A DNA stretch of 12,157 bases, from positions 1-12,157 of the forward strand of contig CABQZS010000161.1 in assembly GCA_902468695.1 (NCBI GenBank), read 5' to 3'. Position 1 is the first letter of the stretch, and every line of letters starts with the position of its first letter. Below, in pieces: positions 5,835-12,157 of this stretch. The notes below the pieces were generated by a model. That model saw nothing but the letters and a program-made list of their open reading frames with translations, made no database searches and had not been told where the DNA came from. The translations under genes were made by a program, and so were the position numbers. The stretch is from an uncultured Collinsella sp. GTDB taxonomy: Bacteria; Actinomycetota; Coriobacteriia; Coriobacteriales; Coriobacteriaceae.

Positions 5835-7631
5835 GTGTCTGAACAGGCAAATGTTGATTGTGCTGCTGGCTTTGGCGTGCGCTTGATCGGCTGTGCCGAC
5901 GATGCGGTTTTGCCCATTGGCATGCACGACTATGCGGAGGCCCTTGGTTGCTGCATGCTGGTTGACAAGACCATGTTTATTGCCGATGTGTTGGACTGCG
6001 ACGCGTCCGTTGTGGTGTGCTGTCGACCCGAGGGTTTTGGCAAGAGCATGAACTTGTCGATGCTCAGGGCTTTTCTGGAGCGTCCAGCGGTCGGTCGCTC
6101 TGGTCAGCGTTTGTTTGCCGATGCTCAGATTTGGGATGCGAACGGCGGGCGCTATCGGGATGAGTACGCTTGCTATCCGGTGATATCGCTGGATTTTTCT
6201 GGCGCTGCGAGGCGTGGCGCCGCTATTGCCGACGTCGTGCGCGATGCTCTTTCGGACGAGTGCGCCCGCCTGCTGGCGCTTTTGGAGGCTCCGGATTTAG
6301 CTCGAGACAAGGTGCGTCACATCGAACGTGTTGCGCGTGGCGCGGCGAGCGAGGACGAGGTCGCCTCGGTGCTCGGTGTGCTCATTGAGCTGCTGGAGAT
6401 GGCCTGCGATGAGCAGGTTGTATTGCTCGTTGATGGGTACGATGCGGCGTGGTCTCGCCGTGCGAGCGCGAGGGACGCTTCCGACGCCGATCCGGCAGAA
6501 CTACTTGACCGTGTGCTGTTCGACGCCATTGCCACTGCGCGTGATTCGTTGCGGCTGACGTGTCTGATGGGGGAGCGTCCCAGTCCTGCCGAAGTGGCGC
6601 TTTCTTCGCGCGGCTGCTCGTATTGTCTGACGACGCCGCTGTCGGCGTGGTGTGACCGATGTTTCGGTTTTTCGGATGCCGAGGTCGAGGCTCTGCTGAA
6701 TCATGCTGGGCGCGAGGAATACCTGGATGATGCGCGTGAATGGCTCGAGGGATATCGGTTTGGTAGGGCCTATTGCTCGAGTCCAGCGCGTGTGATCGGT
6801 TTTCTGGACCGAGGCTGCACGGCGCCTGTGCGCGCCGATCTGTATGAATATGCCGATTGCCTGAGTAGGGTAGTTGCCGGGTGGAATCTCGACCGCCTTT
6901 CGGTCTTGTTTGATTTGCTCGAGGCCCATGGGTGCGCTGAGGTCCCGCTTTGTTTGGGCACTGCAGAGCCAGATGTCTCGCCTGACGATGGCATGTGGAC
7001 AGCGCTGTATCTGTCCGGTTTTCTCACGACGGATATGACTGAGGAGCCAGAGCATGGCGATCGCCTCCGTGCTTTGCGATTGCCCAATAACGAGCTTCGC
7101 CAGGCCTTGCGTCTAGTGATTATTGAGTGGTTTGAGTGCGCTGCAGAAGACATTCGAGACGTCGATGTGTTTCGCGACGGGCTGTGCCATGGGAACGAGG
7201 ATACCGTGAGGCGGGCGCTAAGCCGCATCTTGGGAGATGCGGGAATCGGCGAGACCGACCCAGATACGCCGCTGCCATATCACCTACTCTTGCAAGGACT
7301 CTGCTTTGGATTGCCGGGCTATGCCAATCTTGCTTCGAGGCGAAAGTGTGGCGCGGATCGCTGGGACATCCAGGTTTTTCCTACGGGCGCCGTGTTCGAC
7401 ATAGCCGATACGATCGGTATGCTCGATGAACGTCCGCTGATAACGACCAACATGATGTATGACCCCGGTGTGGATGCGCTGGGCCTGGAATTGCTGGCCG
7501 TGCAGGCGCTGCTCGACATAGAGCGCGACGGCATCGACGAAATCCGTGTGCCGCGACCCGGCGTTGGCCGCGTGCGCTGGGGGTTCGGGTTTGATGGACG
7601 GCATGTGGCTACGGTGTGCCAGCGGCTTTAA
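5835..7631 (+). CDS. AAA-ATPase-like / PD-(D/E)XK nuclease-superfamily protein with degenerate motifs
   Basis: About 598 residues with the architecture of the AAA-ATPase_like plus PDDEXK_9 family, common and often multi-copy in gut bacteria, of unsettled function. The N-terminal part matches well: VLPIGMHDY (25-33), VDKTMFI (43-49), P-loop RPEGFGKSMNLSML (64-77) and YPVISLDFS (114-122). Walker B reads VVLLVDGYD (195-203), where the family normally has IDEYD, so the catalytic Glu is Gly201. In the C-terminal nuclease region YHLLLQGL (482-489) and a WDIQVF strand (510-515) are kept. The usual E-x-K strand appears as VFDIAD (520-525), with Asp for Glu and Ala for Lys. GTG 5835 (or TTG 5832) is chosen because GGGGG lies at 5821-5825; the open frame extends back to 5703. 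It converges with the next gene 23 bases away. ATPase and nuclease activity are both doubtful. Confidence 0.8.
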   Translation: MSEQANVDCAAGFGVRLIGCADDAVLPIGMHDYAEALGCCMLVDKTMFIADVLDCDASVVVCCRPEGFGKSMNLSMLRAFLERPAVGRSGQRLFADAQIWDANGGRYRDEYACYPVISLDFSGAARRGAAIADVVRDALSDECARLLALLEAPDLARDKVRHIERVARGAASEDEVASVLGVLIELLEMACDEQVVLLVDGYDAAWSRRASARDASDADPAELLDRVLFDAIATARDSLRLTCLMGERPSPAEVALSSRGCSYCLTTPLSAWCDRCFGFSDAEVEALLNHAGREEYLDDAREWLEGYRFGRAYCSSPARVIGFLDRGCTAPVRADLYEYADCLSRVVAGWNLDRLSVLFDLLEAHGCAEVPLCLGTAEPDVSPDDGMWTALYLSGFLTTDMTEEPEHGDRLRALRLPNNELRQALRLVIIEWFECAAEDIRDVDVFRDGLCHGNEDTVRRALSRILGDAGIGETDPDTPLPYHLLLQGLCFGLPGYANLASRRKCGADRWDIQVFPTGAVFDIADTIGMLDERPLITTNMMYDPGVDALGLELLAVQALLDIERDGIDEIRVPRPGVGRVRWGFGFDGRHVATVCQRL

Positions 7632-7654
7632 GCGCCGAGGTGTTTTCGGCTCCG

Positions 7655-8674
7655 TTACTCGGTGTCCTTCATGGGCGGCATGGGCTTCCAGTTGGGGTCC
7701 TTGACGATCTTGCGGGCGTCCTTCATGCCGCGGCGCAGTGCCGGAATGCCGGTCTTAAAGCACTTATCGACCGCAGCCAGGCGAATGAATTCCTTGCAGA
7801 AGGTCGCGGCATTGCCCAGGCGGAACAGCATGGGGTGGTAGTCACCGTAGATCTGCATATAGCGAGCGAGGAAGCCTCGGTTGCGCATGATGTAGTAGCG
7901 GTTGGTGTCGCTCGTGGAGTTGAGCTGGCGTTTGCCGGCGATGTCCCAGTTAGAGACGGCGCGGGCGCGCTTGAGCACCACGTCGGCAACAACGGCGGCG
8001 GGGAAGTGTTGGCTGGCCACGTAGCCGTAGCAGGCATCGTCGCCGTAGATAAAGAAGCGCGCATCGGGCAGGCCGATCTTGTCGACCACGCGGCGCGAGA
8101 ACATGCCGCCCTCAAAGCACAGCTGGTTCATGGCGCGATAACCCTCTGGACCCAAGTCCCACTTGGCGACTGGGTTGGGAATGCCGAGCGAAAGGATGAG
8201 TTGGTATTGCCAAAAGAAGGCGCCGCCGTCAAAGTCCAGGCGCGAACCCTGGATGACATCGTAGCGGTCGGTCCACTTGGCAAGACGCTCGATGCCTTCG
8301 GGTATGACGAGCACGTCGTCGTCCATCACCCAGAACCATTGAGCGTCCAGGTCGTAGGCGCATTTAGTGCCGGCGGAGAAGCCGCCCGCACCGCCGCCGT
8401 TTTCGAGCTGCGGGGCGTAGATGACACGGTCGGTGCCGCCCTGCGCGTCAGGCTGCTCGGTGTCGATGCCCCACAGGTTGGCCAGGCGCTCGTTGAATGC
8501 GGTGCACATGGCCTCGGTCTCGCGCGAATTCTCGTTATCGACAATCACGATGCGCCAGGGCGCGGCCGTGAGCTCGGTCATAGAGTCGAACAAGTTGGCC
8601 AGGAGTTCCTGGCGCTTGTACGTAACGACGACGATGGCGAGCTTATCGATGGGGGTGGGAAGGGTTGAAGACAT
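7655..8674 (-). CDS. GT2 glycosyltransferase, GlfT2/rhamnosyl- or galactofuranosyltransferase-like
   Basis: 339 residues, GT-A fold. The protein opens with AIVVVTYKRQELL (13-25). IVDNENS (44-50) binds the nucleotide sugar, NGGGAGGFSAG (92-102) is the glycine loop typical of GlfT2-like enzymes, and DDD at 118-120 (FWVMDDD) is the metal-binding motif. NRYYIMRNRGFLARY follows in the C-terminal half. This subgroup transfers galactofuranose or rhamnose to cell-wall polysaccharides; the actual sugar cannot be read here. ATG 8674 is chosen because the frame upstream to 8809 lacks conserved sequence; AAGGA sits 12 bases before it, a long spacing. It is 170 bases downstream of the acyltransferase gene on the same strand and may have its own promoter. 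Confidence 0.88.
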   Translation of the reverse strand: MSSTLPTPIDKLAIVVVTYKRQELLANLFDSMTELTAAPWRIVIVDNENSRETEAMCTAFNERLANLWGIDTEQPDAQGGTDRVIYAPQLENGGGAGGFSAGTKCAYDLDAQWFWVMDDDVLVIPEGIERLAKWTDRYDVIQGSRLDFDGGAFFWQYQLILSLGIPNPVAKWDLGPEGYRAMNQLCFEGGMFSRRVVDKIGLPDARFFIYGDDACYGYVASQHFPAAVVADVVLKRARAVSNWDIAGKRQLNSTSDTNRYYIMRNRGFLARYMQIYGDYHPMLFRLGNAATFCKEFIRLAAVDKCFKTGIPALRRGMKDARKIVKDPNWKPMPPMKDTE

Positions 8675-8844
8675 GGGGCAATATATCCTTTCACGCGCGG
8701 CGGGCGAACGCAGCGCGGAAGCTATCGAATACGTCCTTGGGACTGTCTTATTGTAAAGGCTCGGCGCACCTTGGCGGCAAGCTTTGAATAAAACGCAGGA
8801 ACCTGCCACGGGTGTAGCGGCTTTAGCGTCTGACGGCAGCGTGT
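8675..8844 (-). promoter_or_regulatory. Intergenic region with candidate promoter for the GlfT2-like gene
   Basis: On the minus strand TACAAT (plus positions 8750-8755) is a near-consensus -10, with TTGCCG 19 bases upstream as a poor -35. The predicted leader is about 70 bases. GCAG-GTTC-CTGC followed by GTTTTATT just upstream could be a weak terminator for the acyltransferase gene. Both calls are tentative. Confidence 0.35.
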
Positions 8845-9975
8845 CTATTGCCGCTTGAGCTGGCGAGCGATAAGGCTTCTAACTGCATCGATGTTGAGGA
8901 GCGCTAAGGCAAAGATGATGCTAATGACGGTGCCCGTGATAATACATATAGCTGCCGGGCTGTTTTGGCTGACCAGTATGTTTGCGAGCAACGTATTGAA
9001 GACGGGACGCCACAGGCTATTGGTGAGCGACTGCATCACATAGAAACCGAGCGTGGCGGTCGATAAGGTGACGATGGCACCTGCAGTCCGCGAATTGCCT
9101 GAGGCACTGCGTCGGGTAGCCGCAAAGAGCAGGGAGGCGGCAGCGAGGGCAAACGAGATCAGCGAGGTCGATTTGTAGGAAAGGATTGTCATCGCCGTGA
9201 GGTTGTCAGTGAAGGAGAGTGCTCCTTCCAGGATGATGGTGAGCACTAAAACCGTTACGAGCGAGCGCATGCCCAAGGCGGCCGCCCTGTCCGAATCCAT
9301 GGCGTCGGTTACGTCGCGGAGCAGTCCGCCGATCAAAAACGCGATAACGTACGTGACGGCGCTCATGAGCTTCTGCAGCCAAGAAAACTCGCCGGCGCTT
9401 GTCGCACTCATGGCGGCCAAATACCCGTTAACAACGAATACGAGGATGCCAACGGCGATGACCGTCGCCGTGTAGCTCTTCTTAGAGAGTCGGCTCTTGG
9501 CCAGCCCAAACAGCGGCGCCATGAAGACCGTGGCGGCATAGACCCAGATAAACTCAAGGCCTAGCGTGTACCAGTAGTGCGTATTGAGGGTAACATCGGG
9601 AATGGGTGAGACGACCGTGGACCACGCGAGCGCCACGAGGCAATAAAACGCAGTGGGCATAATGACCTTGCCAAGGCGCTGCGCCGTCCGTTGCATTTGC
9701 GACTTCCACGTTGCTCCACCGTCCCAAGCACGCGCGGCCGAAGCGATGAGAAAATAGCCCGAGATCATAAAGAAGACCTCGTTGGCCCAGCAGCCAAGCA
9801 AGTTAATGAACCCCAGCAGTCCCGAATAGGGGAAGGCGGCGAGCGGTGCATATTCCGGCACGCTGATGCAGACGGCCTGGAAGGTCCACTGAAACGTGTG
9901 GAATACCGCGATGCCAGCGACCGCTACCAAGCGCAGCGCTTCGATGGAGGTGTTTCTGCTTGTTTTGCTGCCCAT
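8845..9975 (-). CDS. Acyltransferase family 3 membrane protein (surface glycan O-acylation)
   Basis: 376 residues with about ten hydrophobic segments, an integral membrane protein of the Acyl_transf_3 family (OatA/OafB/WecH type). The N-terminal motif R-x10-H is present (R15 to H26 in IEALRLVAVAGIAVFHTF), as is FFMISGYFLI, where a second conserved glycine-rich turn follows. Members move acetyl or other acyl groups across the membrane onto sugars of polysaccharides or peptidoglycan. There is no C-terminal SGNH domain, so the acceptor is probably handled directly or by another protein. ATG 9975 lies 4 bases after the stop of the upstream glycosyltransferase, with GGAAAA inside that gene's end; a TTG at 10011 is an alternative. 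The neighbours imply decoration of a glycan built by the two GT2 enzymes (inference). Confidence 0.88.
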   Translation of the reverse strand: MGSKTSRNTSIEALRLVAVAGIAVFHTFQWTFQAVCISVPEYAPLAAFPYSGLLGFINLLGCWANEVFFMISGYFLIASAARAWDGGATWKSQMQRTAQRLGKVIMPTAFYCLVALAWSTVVSPIPDVTLNTHYWYTLGLEFIWVYAATVFMAPLFGLAKSRLSKKSYTATVIAVGILVFVVNGYLAAMSATSAGEFSWLQKLMSAVTYVIAFLIGGLLRDVTDAMDSDRAAALGMRSLVTVLVLTIILEGALSFTDNLTAMTILSYKSTSLISFALAAASLLFAATRRSASGNSRTAGAIVTLSTATLGFYVMQSLTNSLWRPVFNTLLANILVSQNSPAAICIITGTVISIIFALALLNIDAVRSLIARQLKRQ

Positions 9976-9979
9976 CAGA

Positions 9980-11080
9980 CTATTTTCCAGCGCGTGCGTT
10001 GTATGAACCAAAGTGCGATGTGATCATTTTTAGAGTTTGCTTGGGCCCCTTGTTCCATACGTTATACAGGCCCTCGCCCACGAGGTCCTTGGCGTATGCG
10101 CGGTAGCTGATTTTAGGGTTGGCGATGCCCATATACTCGGCATAGAGCTTTTTGGCCGCAGGGGTAATGCGAGGATTGGCAAATACCAGCTCTTGCGGCA
10201 TGCGTTCGAACATCCTGTGGATCGCCCGCTCGATTTCGGGGTGGCCATCAATTCCGGTGTGCTCAATCATGATGCCCATATAGGTGAAGCCACGTGTGAT
10301 TTGGGGTGTCCAAACGGCGGGGTCGGTGACGTTGAGCCGCTCAAGAATATCGACCATGTCGTTCCAGCGATTAAACGGCATCAAGGGGTCACGCTTTGCC
10401 AGAGCAGCTGCCTTTTCGGGTGTTTCCTCGCGGTAGCAGTAATACGGCTTGGGCCAGTAAGCGATCGCCTTTGCCTGACAGAGCGTTTCGACAAGGAATG
10501 GATTGTCGGCCCAGCCCGCACCGGGGATTTCCTTAAACCAGATATTGTTTTGCATTAGGAAGTCGCGACGATAGATTGCCGACCAAATGGACGGATGATG
10601 GGCCAGCAGGTGTGGAGCGTCGTGAATGGTGAACGGTTGCCGAGACGGTTTGATGCGACCACGATATGCGCAATGTAGTTTGACCTCTTGGGGGGTATCG
10701 GGGTTACGAATGATCCAATACGGGGTCTCAATAATATCGAGCTTGTTCGGACCGCCAAATTCGCGCTTGGCAAAGGCAAACATGTCGGAGTACATTCCGG
10801 GCTCGATCCAGTCATCGGGCTCGAGGATGGCAATCCAGTCGCCCATTGCCTCGCGAATGCCCAGATTGCAGGTTGCGCCGTAACCCTGGTTTGCCTTATC
10901 GATCACTCGAACGCGTGAGTCGCGCGCAGCGAAATCTTGCATAATGGCGAGCGAGTTGTCGGTGGATCCGTCGTTGATGGCGAGGATTTCCAGTTCGATT
11001 TTGTTTTCGTTTAATAGGCTGCCTATAGCCTGAGAAAGATACGGCTCGGCATTGTAAGTAGGCACGATTACGGTCAGCAT
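9980..11080 (-). CDS. GT2 glycosyltransferase, cell-surface polysaccharide type
   Basis: 366 residues. The GT-A domain fills the N-terminal half: MLTVIVPTYNAEPYL (1-15), INDGSTDNS (35-43), NQGYGATCNLGI (64-75) and the metal-binding EPDDW (87-91). The later part, with WSAIYRRDF and WADNPFLVE, is typical of processive or EPS-type GT2 enzymes that add sugars to lipid-linked precursors at the cytoplasmic face. No membrane segments are evident. The ribosome binding site is weak (AGAGAAAG). It is the first gene of a tight pair with the acyltransferase. The sugar and linkage cannot be predicted. Confidence 0.9.
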   Translation of the reverse strand: MLTVIVPTYNAEPYLSQAIGSLLNENKIELEILAINDGSTDNSLAIMQDFAARDSRVRVIDKANQGYGATCNLGIREAMGDWIAILEPDDWIEPGMYSDMFAFAKREFGGPNKLDIIETPYWIIRNPDTPQEVKLHCAYRGRIKPSRQPFTIHDAPHLLAHHPSIWSAIYRRDFLMQNNIWFKEIPGAGWADNPFLVETLCQAKAIAYWPKPYYCYREETPEKAAALAKRDPLMPFNRWNDMVDILERLNVTDPAVWTPQITRGFTYMGIMIEHTGIDGHPEIERAIHRMFERMPQELVFANPRITPAAKKLYAEYMGIANPKISYRAYAKDLVGEGLYNVWNKGPKQTLKMITSHFGSYNARAGK

Positions 11081-11110
11081 TCAAACACTTTCTCTAGGCG
11101 ATTTGGAAGA

Positions 11111-11146
11111 ATTATACCTAATTGCATTTGCAACGGTTTTAGTTGC
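11111..11146 (-). promoter_or_regulatory. Promoter region of the glycosyltransferase-acyltransferase pair, with overlapping dyads
   Basis: On the minus strand a consensus TATAAT (plus 11111-11116) lies 30 bases before the ATG. No good -35 is seen at 17 bases. Upstream sit two small inverted repeats: TTGCA-TT-TGCAA (11122-11133) and GCAAC-N7-GTTGC (11130-11146). They overlap each other and the -35 position, as an operator would. Confidence 0.5.
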
Positions 11147-11149
11147 GTT

Positions 11150-12020
11150 CGCCTAATACTGCCAAGGGCTGCACGACTATTGCTGACGCTGCGCCTGTAA
11201 TGGATGTCAGCGATCGGCTGCAATAAAAATGTCGGCAGTGGCGAGACGGTTGTCCTTCCCATTCTTGCTCGTTATGGGACCGATCGATTGTGGACGCGGA
11301 CTGAACCTAAAGACCAATCGTTGCCCAACAGGACGCGTGGGTTCGAAGGTGCCCTACAGGCATCTTCGAACGATGCACGTATGAATGCATGGTTTAAATC
11401 TCAATCCATTTGGGAGTAGCAGAATAGGCGTGACAGCGCACTGTTCTCTGCGGTTAAAAAGGCACCGGCCTCATGTTTTGATGCCGCTGCTTCTACCGTG
11501 GACGCGATGGTCGATTTTGATGCCGAACTCGGCCAGCTGGTGTTTACATATAAGCACTGCCGATGGTAGTTACCATCGCGATAGGATTCACTCTATGAGC
11601 GACGGATATCGTGGCACGTCGAGCCTTTTTGCGGACATCGCATATCGCATGGCGATGTTGAACCCCGCACTAGGGGATCGTGTGCTCAAGACGCCGGGCG
11701 TGGTAATGATTGACGAGATCGACCTTCATTTGCACCCTCGTTGACAGGCACGAATTCTGGAGGACCTCGTTCGCATCTTCCCCAACGTGCAGTTTGTCGT
11801 GACCACGCATTCGCCGGTTGTCGTGGCTTCAGTGCCTCGTGACAATATTTGCATTCTTGATGGCGAGACCACGTCGGTTCCTGCGACGGAGACACACGGA
11901 CGTGATGCGGGAGACATTCTCAACACTGTTTTAGATGCTTCCTCGCGTCCCGAGGAAGCAGCCCATTTGTTCGATGCATTTAACCGTGCTGTAGACGAAG
12001 GACGTCACGCCGACGCTAAC
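11150..12020 (+). pseudogene. Decayed COG3950-type AAA ATPase (AAA_21/OLD-like), 5' truncated, frameshifted, with in-frame stops
   Basis: Fragments of one ATPase can be followed along the strand. LPILARYGTDRLW (from 11204) and FEGALQASSNDARMNAWFKSQSIWE end at TAG 11417-11419. The same frame continues QNRRDSALFSAVKKAPASCF (from 11420) to VFTYKHCR near 11565. The frame then shifts to SMSDGYRGTSSLFADIAYRM, Walker B VVMIDEIDLHLHPR, TGA at 11742-11744 exactly where family members have Trp (HLHPRWQ), then QARILEDLVRIFPNVQFVVTTHSP. A stretch in a third frame (11152-11223, AKGCTTIADAAPVMDV) suggests another frameshift at the A-run near 11224. Walker A and about the first 100 residues are absent. The intact family is a signature/Walker B ATPase often found with defence or virulence loci. 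Homology fades after about 12020; the open frame runs on to a stop at 12065. Confidence 0.88.
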
Positions 12021-12041
12021 TGTGCGGGCTTTGGCCCCCGT

Positions 12042-12085
12042 CCCCCCCAATCTAGTAGACTCTAAACCGTTGCTAGATTAGGGGG
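12042..12085 (+). promoter_or_regulatory. GC-capped inverted repeat that includes the ribosome binding site of the next gene
   Basis: CCCCC and AATCTAG (12043-12055, with C12048 unpaired) pair with CTAGATT and GGGGG (12073-12085, A12080 unpaired) around a 17-base loop. GGGGG is also the likely ribosome binding site, seven bases before ATG 12093. ATTTT follows, so the structure could be a terminator with a short T-run or a translational switch. Confidence 0.55.
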
Positions 12086-12092
12086 ATTTTCC

Positions 12093-12157
12093 ATGAAACG
12101 CTCCATGAAACGAGTTTCCGGGGCCGCCGCCGTCCTCGCGGTCGCTGCCGCCCTGGC
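12093..12157 (+). CDS. Secreted or lipoprotein-like protein (partial, N-terminal signal peptide only)
   Basis: The frame opens MKRSMKRVSGAAAVLAVAA and then ALA, and runs off the right edge. A basic n-region with two Lys-Arg pairs and an Ala/Val hydrophobic core is a classical signal peptide. The product's function cannot be known from 21 residues. ATG 12093 fits the GGGGG ribosome binding site; an in-frame ATG at 12105 is an alternative. Confidence 0.7.
   Translation, partial: MKRSMKRVSGAAAVLAVAAAL

Noticed and set aside
7634..7650. Small hairpin GCCGA...TCGGC between the converging AAA-like and glycosyltransferase genes
   Set aside because: Only five base pairs and no T-tract on either side, so it is not credible as a terminator.
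7616..8668. 350-codon plus-strand frame opposite the GlfT2-like gene
   Set aside because: The minus strand carries a full set of GT2 motifs. The plus-strand translation is Val/Ala/Gly/His-rich, has no ribosome binding site and overlaps the end of the preceding gene.
11742..11744. TGA in the ATPase remnant read as tryptophan (stop reassignment)
   Set aside because: The same remnant also has a TAG and frameshifts and lacks Walker A. Other genes here end normally and use TGG for Trp, so decay is the simpler reading.

Overview
The window looks like a chromosomal segment of a high-GC Gram-positive gut actinobacterium of the class Coriobacteriia, most like Collinsella. This is an inference. It rests on the GC-rich codons, the sufC-sufB-sufD gene order next to an Rrf2-type regulator, a sortase-anchored surface protein with an MPKTG motif, and the style of the envelope glycosyltransferase genes. 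The genus cannot be fixed without a database search.

Layout, left to right. Bases 1-2351 (minus strand) carry a housekeeping iron-sulfur cluster assembly operon, sufC-sufB-sufD, with sufD running off the left edge. A divergent regulatory region (2352-2573) holds two inverted repeats. It separates suf from an Rrf2-family regulator (2574-3005, plus strand) with three cysteines placed like the IscR cluster ligands. Eight bases after the regulator stop lies an overlapping gene pair matching the MntA-HepT (type VII) toxin-antitoxin family: a minimal nucleotidyltransferase with GSX10DXD and a HEPN-like partner with RX4HXY. The pair seems less GC-rich than its surroundings and is probably acquired cargo in the regulator's transcription unit.

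Bases 3708-5702 hold a repeat-rich leader, a 592-residue secreted protein and a strong intrinsic terminator. The protein has a lysozyme-like N-terminal domain, a long acidic/Ser-rich linker, ten threonines and an MPKTG sorting signal. Next (5835-7631) is a member of the AAA-ATPase-like/PD-(D/E)XK family whose ATPase and nuclease signature residues both look degenerate.

On the minus strand, 7655-11080 holds an envelope polysaccharide group: a GlfT2-like GT2 glycosyltransferase (7655-8674), a membrane acyltransferase-3 protein (8845-9975) and a classical GT2 glycosyltransferase (9980-11080). The last two are only 4 bases apart and must be co-transcribed. The GlfT2-like gene may have its own promoter.

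From about 11150 to 12020 (plus strand) lies the decayed remnant of a COG3950-type AAA ATPase. It has lost its Walker A end and carries two in-frame stops and two probable frameshifts. The right edge holds the first 21 codons of a secreted protein whose ribosome binding site lies in one arm of a GC-rich hairpin.

The window mixes core metabolism (suf and its regulator), envelope modification, and remnants or members of mobile defence/addiction families. I saw no rRNA, tRNA, CRISPR array, insertion sequence or classical riboswitch.
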